Of a stretch of DNA of 64,000 nucleotides, positions 1-11,422 are shown piece after piece. The DNA lies in contig JAPEIS010000001.1 in NCBI GenBank assembly GCA_029531795.1, positions 3,410,001 to 3,474,000 of the forward strand, given 5' to 3'. The translations under genes were made by a program, and so were the position numbers. Each line of letters opens with the position of its first letter. The stretch's first letter is position 1. The notes beneath the pieces were generated by a model. It was not told the origin of the DNA, made no database searches, and was given only the letters and a program-made list of their open reading frames with translations. This stretch comes from Sclerotinia nivalis. Lineage: Eukaryota; Ascomycota; Leotiomycetes; Helotiales; Sclerotiniaceae.

Positions 1-1739
1 ACGTTAATAGATTTAATAATAATCGTAATAGATTTCGAAAAGGATATACTGGTAATTAAATACAAAGCCAATAATACTTGAATTAGGTACAATAACAAAA
101 CTATATCAAGTTAAAGAAGGTTGTTTCTATATCTAGTTCAATCAAGGAAAATCCCGAATAGGGAAAAGATTAATCTTTACGAAAAATCGTTTGTGAAGGA
201 ATATTAAGAGCAAAAAAGTAAATCGAGGAATAAATAAAAATAAGCCATTGTAGTTCAATTTTATGAATAACAAATCTCTACTTATTAAAACTATTATATT
301 CTTTATATATGAAAATCCTTTTACTGTTATAAGTTTTATTGATAATAGATGTTTTGAAAAAGCCTTTACTGATTATTCTTTTGTTTTCAAATACAATATT
401 GAAATACAATTCTTATTTCATCCTCACGAACTTTAATTTGCTGATAAAAAGATTGCCAACAGAATTACAGAATATTTTGTAATGGAAATTGCTATAAAGG
501 ATTACTATAAGTATTAATCCTTTTATATTATCCAGCTTTTATTAAAGACGCCATTAATCTTTGATTTACCATAATTACAATGCCACAATTCTATTATCAA
601 TTAAATGAAGATGAATTTAATATTCTTTTCAAACTATTATACTTTCAATTGTTTGATATATTATAATTCAGAGCCAGTTACTATATCAACAATCCTATCT
701 TCGATCAAAGAATAAGAGGATTTAGCAAAAGTTATTTTATAATAAATCGTTAATGTTATCGAATCTTTAAATAAATTCCTTACTGATCCTAATATAAAAG
801 CTAAATGCATAGTTTATAAATACCGCTCTCTATATATCGAGGATTGTTCAAAAGATGATATCGATTATTCATCTATTCAAATGTTTTCTACTTTTAAAAG
901 AATTTCTTATAAAAAATCTTCTATTGAAGAGATATTAGATGAAAATTATATATCACAATTTGACGATTCTTCTATTGATCTCGAATTTCAATAGGATCTG
1001 ATATTTGGTATAAATTATTATCGAATAAAGTGTTGTAGAGAACCAAATAATCAAATACAAATAATTCCCAATTGTTTATATTCAAAATCGATCTTAAAGA
1101 TTGCAAATCGATATCGGTTTATTCACAATCCAAAAAACCATTTGCCCCTGTTTTTTGTTGAGGAACTCCTTATATCTATTTATAAAGATACAAGCCCAAA
1201 TATAGATGATATTCGTTGATTGCAAGTTTTTAACTTTGTTTTGTTTTATCAACAAAATAATATTCGGGTTATTCGATTGACATAGGATGAATTGGATATC
1301 GTATAGAAAACTATTGAGCAAGATCATTTACGATAAATTATATTGTCCTCGATACTCACAGAAAGGGATTTTCGATCGATTTTACAAGGGCAAAGTAATA
1401 TAACAAAGATATTCTCTAAAACCCCATTACAACTTTATGATTTTATATACGATTATTACAAACCACTCCATTTGCGAAAAATCTCTAAAACTAATATCGA
1501 CAAATTTTTAACCGACAAATCTCCCCTTAGTAACGATCAAATACAATAAAAACTTCCTATATAATTACAAGACAAACTTCCTGCCTTCTTTTTACATTAT
1601 ACAGATAAGTTGCCGCCTTATCGAATCTGGGATTACAAAATTGAATTGATATCTAGTAAAAAGCTATCTTATTTCAAAAACCATTCTTTATTATTAATAG
1701 AATTGATAATAATGCACAAATAACTTGATAATAATCTCT

Positions 1740-2940
1740 CCAAAAGATTTATTCGGGAATCGAAATCGTGATACATTTCTTTTTTGCTATTGGTTACCAA
1801 ATCAGAAAAGGGGGTCTGTATTTGTCAAGATTATCGAGGATTAAATAATATTACTATAAAGAATCGTTATCCATTATTCATTGTTCGCGAAATGCTGGAC
1901 ACTTTTTGCAATGTAAAAATTTATATCAAGTTTGATATCATTATAGTATTCAACAAATTGCGAATTGTTAAAAGAGATAAATGGAAAACTATATTCATTA
2001 TTCGTTTTGGTCTTTTTGAATCTCTGATTATGTTTTTCAGTTTCTACAATGTATTTGCATCGTTCCAACATTATATCAATCATACATTTTTCGACAAGTT
2101 GGATAAGTATTACATTATATATCTCGATAACGTTTTAATCTACTTCGATAATTCTATAAAGCATAAAAAGCATATCTGTTAAGTAATTCAAAAGTTGATG
2201 GATATTGGATTACAGATTGATATTAACAAATACAAGTTCGAAACTACAAAGACAAAGTATTTGGGTCTTATCATTACAATCGAAGATATCGAAATAAATC
2301 AAGAAAAAATCATGACTATTATATTTTAGGAATTGTTTTTATATATAAAGGATTTACAATGATTTCTCGGTTTCGTCAATTTCTATCAATGTTTTATAAA
2401 AGATTTTTCAAAGATTTATTGCTTTCTTAATGATCTCTTGTAGAAGAATATTACATAGGATTGGATTGTAGATCATACAAAGGCTTTTGATGCTTTAAAA
2501 AAAGCTTTTACAATGGCGCCGGTTTTGGCATACTTTAATTACAAGCGGAAAACTGTTTTGGAAACCGACGCTTTCGATTGAACTTCAGAAGAAGTTCTTT
2601 CGCAATATAATGATGATAACGTTTTATATCCAATCATTTACTTTTCATCTAAATATATAATAACGAAATACAATTATAAGATCTACGATAAAGAACTATT
2701 TGTTATTATCAAGGCAATAAAAGAATAGCATTCAAAGCTTCAAAATTCACAAGAGAAGTTCGAGATTCTTACTGATCACAAAAATCTCGAATATTTTATA
2801 ACTACAAAAGCTTTCAATCAATAGCAAATACAATAGTCTGAATTTCTATCTCAATATAATTTCCGTATAATCTATCGATCAAAAAACAAAGCTATTCGAT
2901 TAAACACACTAAATAGAAAACACAAAGATCGGTTCTATCG
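1740..2940 (+). pseudogene. gypsy-1 reverse transcriptase and RNase H remnant
   Basis: The frame at 1784-2182 reads through the RT palm: a CQDYRGLN-type block near 1815, then YLDNVLIY near 2119-2142, where active enzymes have YLDD. The second catalytic Asp is Asn through a GAT-GAC to GAT-AAC change. RNase H follows at 2470-2935 with the ETDAFD block and the FSSKY and LTDHKNLEYF motifs typical of gypsy RNase H, interrupted by TGA and TAG stops. In life this would copy the element RNA into DNA. Loss of the YxDD Asp and the stops make it inactive. Confidence 0.9.
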
Positions 2941-3389
2941 CTTTGATCCAAACAATAAGTATCTAAAGAATTGAGAATACATTATCCTTTTTCAGGATTA
3001 TTTTGATGACGACCTTTATAAGGATTTGATTGAGTATATCAATTTGGTATTAGTGGAGATAATAGTACTATTCTATAATTAATTAATTGATGTTTTAATC
3101 GATGTAGTGTATATTAGATCCGATATCGTAGATCAATTTATCTTTACTCTTAACGATTTATTGGTAATTAAATGGCCAAAAAAGTATTGTAAAACCCTTT
3201 GGATCGTTATACAAGATTGTTCGGTCCAAAATAATAGAATTTACTATCGGGATAAGATTTGGGTTTCATTAGATGATAAACTCAAATTCCAAATTATTTA
3301 TCGAACTCATTCTTCTGGTTTTGTTGGCCATCCTAATCGAATTAAAACGATCGATCTTGTCCTTTGTATATATTGGTAGTTTAATATAT

Positions 3390-3677
3390 TGTGAAAGAGG
3401 TAGGTCGAGATACGTGCGTCCCGATAGCACGCTGCGAGGGGGAATAGGATACGAACTGATCAGACTACATTGTATAAACTTCGAATAGTAGAACTAATGT
3501 GAATAACAATGGGTTGGGGGTTGTATACAGTGGGTATGCAAAAAGACTAGTGAAAACGATTGATTATTCTAGAAGGGAAGGCAAAGCCTTCTCCTTATAT
3601 TTAACTACGAAGGATCATGTGACCTAATGCCTATGAACTAGCTACGTATGTGGCCCTAGCAATCCAACTTTCTCACA
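3390..3677. mobile_element. 288-bp solo LTR inserted in gypsy-1 integrase
   Basis: The insert starts TGTGAAAG and ends CTTTCTCACA, i.e. TG...CA with short inverted ends, and is flanked by ATATAT on both sides (3384-3389 and 3678-3683), a target duplication of 5-6 bp whose exact length is ambiguous because the site is AT-repetitive. It is clearly less AT-rich than its host, contains no long ORF, and cleanly interrupts the integrase codons. These are the features of a solo LTR left by recombination between two LTRs. The parent family is not recognised in the window. Confidence 0.75.
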
Positions 3678-4157
3678 ATATATTTGGAGATCGTGTTTTA
3701 TATGAAGGTTTGCGAACTTTGTATTTATACCAAATCGTCCAAATCGGCGCCTCCCGGATTTTTGAAATCGTTGTCTGTCTCTTTTCGCGTGTAATCTGAT
3801 ATCTCAATCGATTATATTATATTACTTCCAGATTGTACTCGTTATAATTCTATCTATAAATATATTTTGATGGTAATCTGTAGACTAATCAAAATGAAAC
3901 ATTTTATTGATACATATATACTAACAACAAAGAAGCTAATCGATACTTTTATCAGCTATATCTATACACTTCATGAACTTCTGAACAATATCATTTCCGA
4001 TCGAAAAATGCAATTCGTATCAGGATTCTGGTTACAATTCTCGGAGCGGTTGGAAGTTATTTTAAAACATTCTTCAGCTTTTCATTTTCAAATAGATGGT
4101 CAGATTGAGTATATTAACTCGGTTTTGAAGCAGTATTTACGAGCTTTTGTTAACTAT

Positions 4158-4261
4158 TGTCACGGGTTCATAACTCTATCGAGTAGTGTTGATACCGATC
4201 AAACTACTTCTACCCTTTTAGGGGTTTCGTGGCCTAGTGGTAGAGTTCTAGCCCCGTGACA
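4158..4261. mobile_element. 104-bp TG...CA mini-element with tRNA-Gly-like segment
   Basis: The insert begins TGTCACGGGTTC and ends GCCCCGTGACA, giving perfect 9-bp inverted ends, and is flanked by the 5-bp duplication ACTAT (4153-4157 and 4262-4266). Removing it and one ACTAT restores the integrase frame. The right part (about 4227-4255) contains GTGGCCTAGTGGTAGAG, which matches the Pol III A-box pattern TRGCNNAGYNGG and resembles the 5' half of a eukaryotic tRNA-Gly. It could be a solo LTR of a very short (SMART/TRIM-type) retrotransposon or a tRNA-derived element; the ends favour the former. Confidence 0.7.
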
Positions 4262-4605
4262 ACTATCATCAAAACGATTGATTGGATTGGCTATTTTTAG
4301 CCGAATTTGTATTCAATAATTTGGTCTCTGAAACAATTGATTACTCGCTTTTCTTCGCCAATTACGGTTTTAATTTATATCTAGGTATTGAGTCTAGTAA
4401 ATCTTGTCTATTGGATATAATTCTAATACAAAAACAGGAATTCTTTAAAAATAATAGAACTATAGATTGTATAGAACATATCTTGGAGCAACTTTGTATT
4501 CTTGTATAACAAGTAGTTGTTACTTATAAGGATTATGCTAACTACTATCATTCTGATTTACCTCGTTACACAGCTGGCCAGAAAGTCTTTATCAATATCA
4601 AGAAT

Positions 4606-5166
4606 ATGAAGACTTCGTACAAAACAAAAAAGCTAGATAATAAATGGGTCGGCCTTTACGAGATTATCAAAGTTTATCTTCGTACTTGTTTTGTTCAATT
4701 GTCTGAGAACATTAAAATCTTCTTTGTTTTTTATCATTCTTTTTTACTTCTAGTTTATACTAATCTTTATTTCTCGATTCAAGCAACGATTAACGAATCA
4801 GAATCTCTGATTACACGGGACAGAATTTTGAAGTGGGACGATGATGAGGATGAGCCTGTTCAGAAATGGATATTTGAAGGAGTTCTAGATAATCACGATG
4901 AAGATAGCTATCATTATTTGGTCAAATGGAGACACTATACGCCAACTTGGCAACTAGTTAATAACTTAAAGGGTAACGAGAAGGTTCTTATCGAATATTA
5001 TCGCCTTCATTCAAAGAAGCCAGAATTGCTAGCTTGGATCCTAAAACACCCCGACGCTACTATATTGCAACCGGAACTACAGAATTTGCAATCGGAGTTA
5101 TACAGCGCGATTGCTACACCCACTCTACGAAGATCCACTCACACCAAGATTGTTCGCTTCATCTAA
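4606..5166 (+). pseudogene. gypsy-1 integrase C-terminus plus chromodomain, long open stretch
   Basis: This 186-codon open frame carries the integrase tail (TKKLDNKWVGLYEI, about residues 8-22) and a chromodomain near residues 83-140 with WIFEGVLDNHDEDSYHYLVKW and a following WQLVNN block. Chromodomains target such integrases to modified histone tails. It is unusually well preserved compared with the rest of gypsy-1, but has no start context of its own and is simply the last piece of the broken polyprotein. Confidence 0.85.
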
Positions 5167-5291
5167 AGGTATATTACATATTATAACAATAAGGAATATA
5201 ATATCATTAAAAGATATCACATGTTTTTTATTCAGGAATCTAATTGAGGAAAGAGATCTATATTTTTTTATTATTTTTCTTTATTTTTTAA

Positions 5292-5313
5292 TACCCATTT
5301 GAGATCAAATGGG
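5292..5313. other. Perfect 10-bp palindromic hairpin just upstream of the gypsy-1 3' LTR
   Basis: ACCCATTTGA and TCAAATGGGT are separated by 2 bases. The hairpin sits between the end of the polyprotein and the purine tract GAGAAGGGAG before the LTR at 5333. A role in RNA processing or packaging is speculative. Confidence 0.5.
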
Positions 5314-5332
5314 TTTCTTGAGAAGGGAGTAC

Positions 5333-5455
5333 TGTTACGAGTTTATCTCCCTTCATCTGCACGTAATCATATATGCCTTAGGCACACATACATACACTCA
5401 CTTCTATATAGTCAGGTCACCTCCTTGACCTTCTTCTCCTCCTCGTAGTACAACA
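5333..5455 (+). repeat. gypsy-1 3' LTR (approximate right end)
   Basis: The purine-rich AGAAGGGAGTAC is followed by TGTTACGAG, a typical polypurine tract and LTR start. The right end is placed at CTCGTAGTACAACA, which approximates the inverse of the start. A RIP-altered relative is visible on the minus strand near 8090-8208. The boundaries are approximate because no second LTR of this copy is in the window. Confidence 0.55.
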
Positions 5456-8060
5456 ATAGATCAAACCTACACATACCTTTTCCCTCACCGTGATAATTTC
5501 AAAGAATAAAAAGATTGCAAACAATATTTATATTAAAAGTACTACATTTAGAAAAATCAGGATTGACAATTTCGAATTTACAAATGTTTGATTCGTATCA
5601 GAATTTAGAAATATATAATTAATATCCATTAAACTTTTTATATCGATCAAATATAAAATTATCTTTAAAGGAGATTTAGCCTTTTATTGGAAATATAAAC
5701 AATTCCAATTTACTACAAAACTCATATCTGAATTATATATAATCAAACAATCATTTCAAATAAATATAATAAATCTTATTTTTCAAAACAACAAAAAAAG
5801 AGATTTCGAAAAGACAAATATAAAACTACTATATCGATGTTTAAAACATTTCAATTACAATCAAATAAACAAACTGAAGAAAAGATGGGAAAAATTGAAA
5901 TTTGTTAAAAAATCCAAAACGAAAAAAAGAAGAGTTTATAGATTATATCTTTTAAAACAAATAAAAAAATATTTCAACAAAGAAACAATTATTTATATAT
6001 TCAAGAAGTTTCAATATATATATTATAATCTCTCAAGAATTCTTTTTCTTTCAACAAATAGAAATAAATACTTTCTTCTTATTATAGATAATATTATAAA
6101 AGTTGATTAGATATATTATATAAAGAATAAAAAAGCTACAATAATGATTTCTGTTTTAATAGATTTTATTAAAGAAATTGAAAACGAAACAAAAGAAAAA
6201 ATTGTAATTATTCGTATAGATAATGAAAAAGGTGAATTTGATATAGCATTTCAAAACGAATTCAAGAAACTTGAAATATAATTCGAATATTTTCTTTCAA
6301 GAAAGCATTTTATAAACAAAATCACCGAAAAACGAATTCAAAATATCAATATTAAATCTAGAAGTTTATTCGATCAAGTAGATATACTAAATGATCAATA
6401 GAAACTGATAATTCGTTATATTGTTTGATTATACAACAAAACTCTAACGAAAACTCTATTATTCAAAAAATCGAAATCTTTATTTATAGCGATAACTCCT
6501 TTTGAAGTATACTATAATAGATTATTAGATTTCTCGAATCTATAAATATTTTATTATAAAATATTCGTTTTCAATCCTCAATATTCGGGAAAATTAACAA
6601 AGAAGTTTGAATCACGAATATTAAAAAAGGATTTTATATTTATCGGAATAAATAAATATTATATTTATCTTCTACTCAATCTTTTTTTCAAAAAGATAAT
6701 AAGAATTATAAATACTGATTTCAATAAATATAGTTTTCCATTTAAAGTAATTTCAATTGAATTAAAGTCTAATATAAACAAAGCAATTTTAAAATCTAAT
6801 ATAAATAAAGTAATTTCAAAATCTAATATAAACAAAGTAATTTCAAAATCTAATATAAACAAAGTAATTTCAAAATCTGATATAAATAAGAAAGCTTCAA
6901 AAACTAAAAAAAGAAATTCAACAAAAAAAAGATTCTTTGATATAAAAGAAGATTCTATAAATAGATACCAATATAATTAGAAGTTTATTGAATATTATTT
7001 GCAAATATTGTTTAAGAAAGATTTTTAGTAATCAAATTGTCTAATAAATACTAATAAATAAAAACCTTGAAAGTTATCGTTATTGATATTGAAAACTTTG
7101 CTCAAACCGATAATCCAATAGTATCTTTTGAAACAATAAAACTTGAAAAGATTATACAAAAGGACAATAAGTAATAATTAAAAGCTATCAGATCTGAATT
7201 GATTAATCTTCAGAAGAACAATATATTCGAGATTATACAAAAGGAAATATTGAGAAACAAAAAACTGATAATTTCTAAATAAATTTTGTAGAACAAAATG
7301 AATCAATTCAATAAGATAATCAAACGTAAGATTAGATTTGTTATCAAAAGATATCTACAATAGAAAAATATCAATTTCAAAAAGATATTTATAAAAATCG
7401 GAAGACATTCTATATTGAAAACTCTACTCATTAAAATTACATTTGAAGATTTAGAAATAAATAATATAAATATAGATATTGTTTTTTTTAATAAGAAACT
7501 AATAGATACAGAAATATTAATAGAAATTCTATAGTTCTTTAAAGAAATGTTCTTTGAAATCAAAGAAATACTTCAGAAAAACCTTTAAGAAATTAGAGTT
7601 TTCATCAAGTTTAAAAAATCACTTTATAATTTTAAACAAGCCTCGAGAACTTGATAATTAGTAATTAAAAAATTCTTAAAAGAATTAGATTTATCAATTT
7701 CTTTTGCAAATCTAAATCTATTCATTAGTAAAGATATTTCTATTCTTTTATATATTAACGATATATTAATTATTAAAAAACAAATAGATATTAACAAAAT
7801 CAAGAAAAGGATTAATAAACAATAAAAATATAAAGATTTGAAACTTATCCAAATATTTCTAGAATTTCAAATCGAATAAAATAAAACAAAACGAATCCTC
7901 AAAATTCACAATTCAAATTATATAAAAAGATCCTTTAACGATTTCAAATCAATAACTCTACAAAAAAGAATCTATTATTTCCTTCAAAAAAAGTTATTTA
8001 TATAATAAAAATAAAAGAATTACTCGAAAAAAACAATAAAAATTTATATCTGTAGATATC
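5456..8060 (+). mobile_element. Degenerate Ty1/copia retrotransposon
   Basis: Copia order is visible: integrase first (about 5890-6700, with RIDNEKGEFD near 6220, a TPFEVYY block near 6490 and FIFIGINKYY near 6635), then reverse transcriptase (about 7300-7990, with KKSLYNFKQASRE near 7610 and LYINDIL near 7748). Integrase before RT is what separates copia from gypsy. Stops occur throughout and the first Asp of the RT dyad is Asn. The LTRs cannot be delimited. Members of this superfamily copy themselves through RNA; this copy is dead. Confidence 0.85.
6763..6898 (+). repeat. 27-bp tandem repeat inside copia integrase tail
   Basis: About five units of AATCTAATATAAACAAAGT plus AATTTCAA follow each other with few differences. 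The period is divisible by three and encodes a nonapeptide repeat KSNINKVIS, so the expansion kept the frame and may predate decay of the element. Confidence 0.8.
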
Positions 8061-8089
8061 ATAATGGTAGTAGAGTGCTTTATGATATA

Positions 8090-8208
8090 ATGATATTCTA
8101 CGAAGGAGGAAGAAGATACTAGGAAGAACGTCGATTATATAGGGGATGGGTGTTTTAGACCTTTATATAGATTAGTTAGGAATGGGTTACGAATTTATGA
8201 TAGTATCC
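8090..8208 (-). repeat. gypsy-2 3' LTR remnant
   Basis: On the minus strand a GGAAAGGGATAC purine tract precedes TATCATAAATTCGTAACC, corresponding to the purine tract and LTR start of gypsy-1 with TG changed to TA. Further on, CTTCTTCCTCCTTCGTAG matches the right part of the gypsy-1 LTR. The borders are approximate. Confidence 0.5.
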
Positions 8209-11046
8209 CTTTCCTTAAAGCCTAATTTGTTTTCAAATTACTAATAAAACCTTTTTGTAAAATAATTATTCAAATAAAGTTTTGTTTAGATACTCCAAAC
8301 TTCTAAATTGTAAAACCATTTTTCAGATTTTAAGATTATTTTAAAATTTAAAATGTTATTCTTTTGTTTAAGCAAATTATACTTTCTTTTTCGTTGATCG
8401 TTATAAGATCTTTGTAAAAATTGGGATTGGTAATAATATTGTAGTGTTTGGATGATCTAAAATCTATAATGATAATTCAGATTTTTCAGGATATAAATAA
8501 TGATATTCGATTAGAATCTTTTTATTGTTTTTTAGATTTGATATTGATTGTTAAATTAGCATATAGTGTTTCTATTTGATTTGATAATAATGATTATCTT
8601 TATTGTAATTATCGAATATACCTTCAAATATTCATTTCTTGATTGGTTCTTCTTTTTTATCTTCTCTTTTGAGGATTCTGTTTTTTATAATTTTCGATTC
8701 CGATTTGTTGATTATAGTTTATCCTGGGAAATAAGGTTTTGGATATATTGATCTTAGTAATGAATAGTAGAATACTGAAAAGATTTGTATATTTTCTGAT
8801 AATTCGATTAAACAAATATATAGATAAATCTTTATTATTTTGTATGATCCGATTTATTTATTATTAAGTTTTTTTGTTTTACAAGATATCTTTATGTTTT
8901 TCGTATTCATATATACTTTCTGTTTTTTTGTATATTGTAATGAATTTGATCTATTCTGATTTGTATATTCCTTATAAGTTGTAATAGATTGCTTTGTAAA
9001 TGTTTTGAATTGGTTTAGGATATATTTTATTTTATTAACTATTTTGTTTTCTTTAAAAAATTCGCATTTTTGAGTTATTATTATATCTGGGGGGCAGGGT
9101 TTATTAGATTCTATATTTAATTATAATTTGAAATTATAATTTGTAAAGCATAGTAAATAATCTATTGTTTCAGAAATCAAATTGTTTGAAACAAATTCTA
9201 TTAAGGGTAATTACTTTATTCAATTACCTTAATGAAAGGTTATAAATATATATAGATATTATTCTAGAATTGAATTGATTCGTTTTGTTTAGCTGTTTAT
9301 TTGTAGATAAAATATTGAGCTGTATTTAATGGCTACTTCTAATCGTTTAGAAAGTTGTATTTAGAATTTCAATATGAATTGTATTCCTCGATTTGAAATG
9401 ATATTTTCTAGTAGATTATATAATATATAAATGCGATTAATGAAAGTATTAATCAATTCTTTTGTTATTAAAGATCTTATATCTATAAAATGCTTTATTT
9501 TTGTTAATCTACAAATAATTATCAATATATATTTGTATATTGAATTATAGTATTTGTAGTCTGGCAAAGGTATAATATAATCGATCGAAATATCTGATTA
9601 TAATTGGAAAAGAATAGATAATAGTTTTAGGAAATCTAAAAGAGATAATTTTGGGGATTTTATTCGAATATAGAATTTACAAACTTGAATATAAATATTT
9701 ATTTCTTGATATATTTGTAATCATCAATAGTTTTTGGAGATCAAATCAATAGTCTTCGTACGATTGAGATGGTTAGCAAGACCCGACGAATATATTCTAT
9801 ATAAGATTTGTATTTTTAATTCGTTATTAACAGGAATTCATAATTTTTTATAATAATAGATCTTATTATTATAAATACAGCAATGTTATATAGCTATTTA
9901 TAAGACTTTTCTGAATTATTTTAATTATTTGATTATAAAGGGATCTTTGATTACTAATATTAATTGTTTGATTATATTTGATCTGTTATATATTGTATTA
10001 ATGAATTTATCGATAAGTTTGTTTTCGAATGATATTATTCAATCTATTATAATTAATGAGAGATCATTTGTAGATTTTTTGTATAGATCTATATCGAATC
10101 TATCGATAAATAAAACAATGTACTTTCGATTTTTTAAATATTCATTATTAGGATCAGAGTTATTAGATCGATTCTTTTATCGATAATTCAAAGCATCTGG
10201 ATAGATTGCTTTGGTTTCTGATCGATAAACGATTCGGAAGTTATATTGAGATAGAAATTCTGATTATCGTATTTAACGTTGATTTAATGCTTTCGTTATT
10301 GTAAAGTATTCCAGATTCTTATAATCGATCAAGATTTCGAATTCCTATTAGGATTTTTGTAATTCCGATCGTTATTCCTTTATTAATTTGATAATAACTA
10401 ATAACTCTTTATTATAGATCTTGTAATTATATTCAGCAATTGAATATTTCGAAAAAAAGTATACTATTGGTCGTAAAACATTATTATCATTGTATTGAAA
10501 AAATATCTTTCTCGAAATCCAATCCGAAATATTTGTTTCTAATATAGTTCTTTTATTATAATTAAAATAGACAAATATTAAAACTATTGTAAATACATTT
10601 TTCAGGTTTTCGAATACTATTATATAATTGTTTTTCTATTATCAATCTATTTATTTTTGTAATAGATTATTTAAAGAACGATAGATCTTTGAAAAGTCCT
10701 TTATAAATCGGCGATAAAAGTTTACAAAATCGAGAAATCGTTGTAGATCTTTAATGGATATTGGTTGTATTCAAGAAATAATAGTTAATATTTTATTCTG
10801 ATCCATTTTTATACTTTCAATTGTGATTATAAAATCTAAGTATTTTATAAAAGTTATTTCGAACTTGTATTTATTAATATCGATTTGTAAATCAGCATTT
10901 TATAGTTTCTGGATTATATTACAAATGTATTCTCGATGTTGATTTTTATCTTCGAAGTATATAAGAATATTATCGAGGTATACAATATAATATTTGTTTA
11001 ATTCATCAAATAATATATAATTAATATAGTATTAGAACGATATTAA
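8090..11046 (-). mobile_element. gypsy-2: inverted second copy of the gypsy-1 family, 5' truncated
   Basis: Read on the minus strand from 11046 downward, the remnants are the RT end (YLDNILIYFED near 10965-10990), RNase H (to about 10190), integrase core (9361-9600, CRLTKIKHFI and IISNRGIQFI), integrase C-terminus with KTKKLNNK, and a chromodomain near 8600-8660 (IFEGIFDNYN). The order and wording match gypsy-1 closely, so both are one family. The gag, protease and first half of RT are missing; an LTR at 11053 abuts the break. The 3' LTR lies about 8090-8208. Stops are dense. Confidence 0.82.
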
Positions 11047-11052
11047 TATATT

Positions 11053-11407
11053 ACTATCACGAGATAGTACGATCACAGAGTACGTTGAAGAGATCGGGGA
11101 GAAGATGATTATAATGAAGTGATAGAGTTAAGTGTATAATGAATGAAAACTGTATTGAATGATTTGCCCTCGATCTTAAGGATCGTAGATGGTATATATA
11201 GACTTAATAGAAGCTTTCTAGCCGACAAAAGATATCAATTAGACTAAACTTCGATCTATATAATATCAGAAGAGGGTTGACAATCGTAAAAATCGATAAA
11301 ATCTAGAAGGGCTTGATAATTAATATGAAATAAGGAGTATAATGATTGTAAAGGATATAGTAATTGTAGATTAATAGTTATATAAATAAGTATCATATGA
11401 TTACCCG
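11053..11407. repeat. LTR-like sequence between gypsy-2 and gypsy-3
   Basis: The segment starts TATCACGAG (TG to TA) and ends CCCGTGACA, so its ends are inverted copies of TGTCACG. It contains a TATA-like GGTATATATAG near 11192 and no ORF. It stops exactly where the gypsy-2 RT is truncated and just before the protease of gypsy-3, so it is most simply the 5' LTR of gypsy-3 or a solo LTR. No matching downstream copy was recognised. Confidence 0.55.
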
Positions 11408-11422
11408 TGACAAATATATATT

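Larger units (their letters stand above)
3100..4560 (+). pseudogene. gypsy-1 integrase remnant, interrupted by two insertions
   Basis: The zinc-binding N-terminus (HSSGFVGHPNRIKT, about 3307-3345) is followed by a break at 3390 where a 288-bp solo LTR is inserted. Coding resumes at 3684, and the DDE core runs from about 3855 to 4155 (RLIKMKHFIDT, then ISDRKMQFVSGFW). A second 104-bp insertion at 4158-4261 splits the codons after FVNY; the frame resumes as a WLFLAEFVFNN block at 4282. Removing both insertions together with one copy of each target duplication restores collinearity, which is why their borders are trusted. Confidence 0.88.
1..5455 (+). mobile_element. gypsy-1: RIP-decayed Ty3/gypsy chromodomain retrotransposon
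   Basis: The order of recognisable remnants is gag tail (1-230), aspartic protease (about 250-560), reverse transcriptase (1740-2440), RNase H (2470-2935), integrase (3100-4560) and chromodomain (about 4800-5090), followed by a purine tract and an LTR start at 5333. This is the chromovirus order of Ty3/gypsy elements. The reading frame is broken by many stops, mostly at positions where the family has Trp or Gln, and the base composition is very AT-rich, both as expected after RIP. The 5' LTR is outside the window. Two small insertions (3390-3677 and 4158-4261) interrupt the integrase. A second copy of the same family lies inverted at 8.1-11.05 kb. The family assignment is firm; nothing here can be active. 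Confidence 0.9.

Noticed and set aside
6665..6862. Minus-strand repeated-peptide ORF
   Set aside because: Antisense translation of the 27-bp repeat in the copia element.
8566..8751. Plus-strand hydrophobic ORF
   Set aside because: Antisense shadow of the gypsy-2 chromodomain region.
9929..10186. Plus-strand 85-codon ORF
   Set aside because: Antisense shadow of the gypsy-2 RNase H region.
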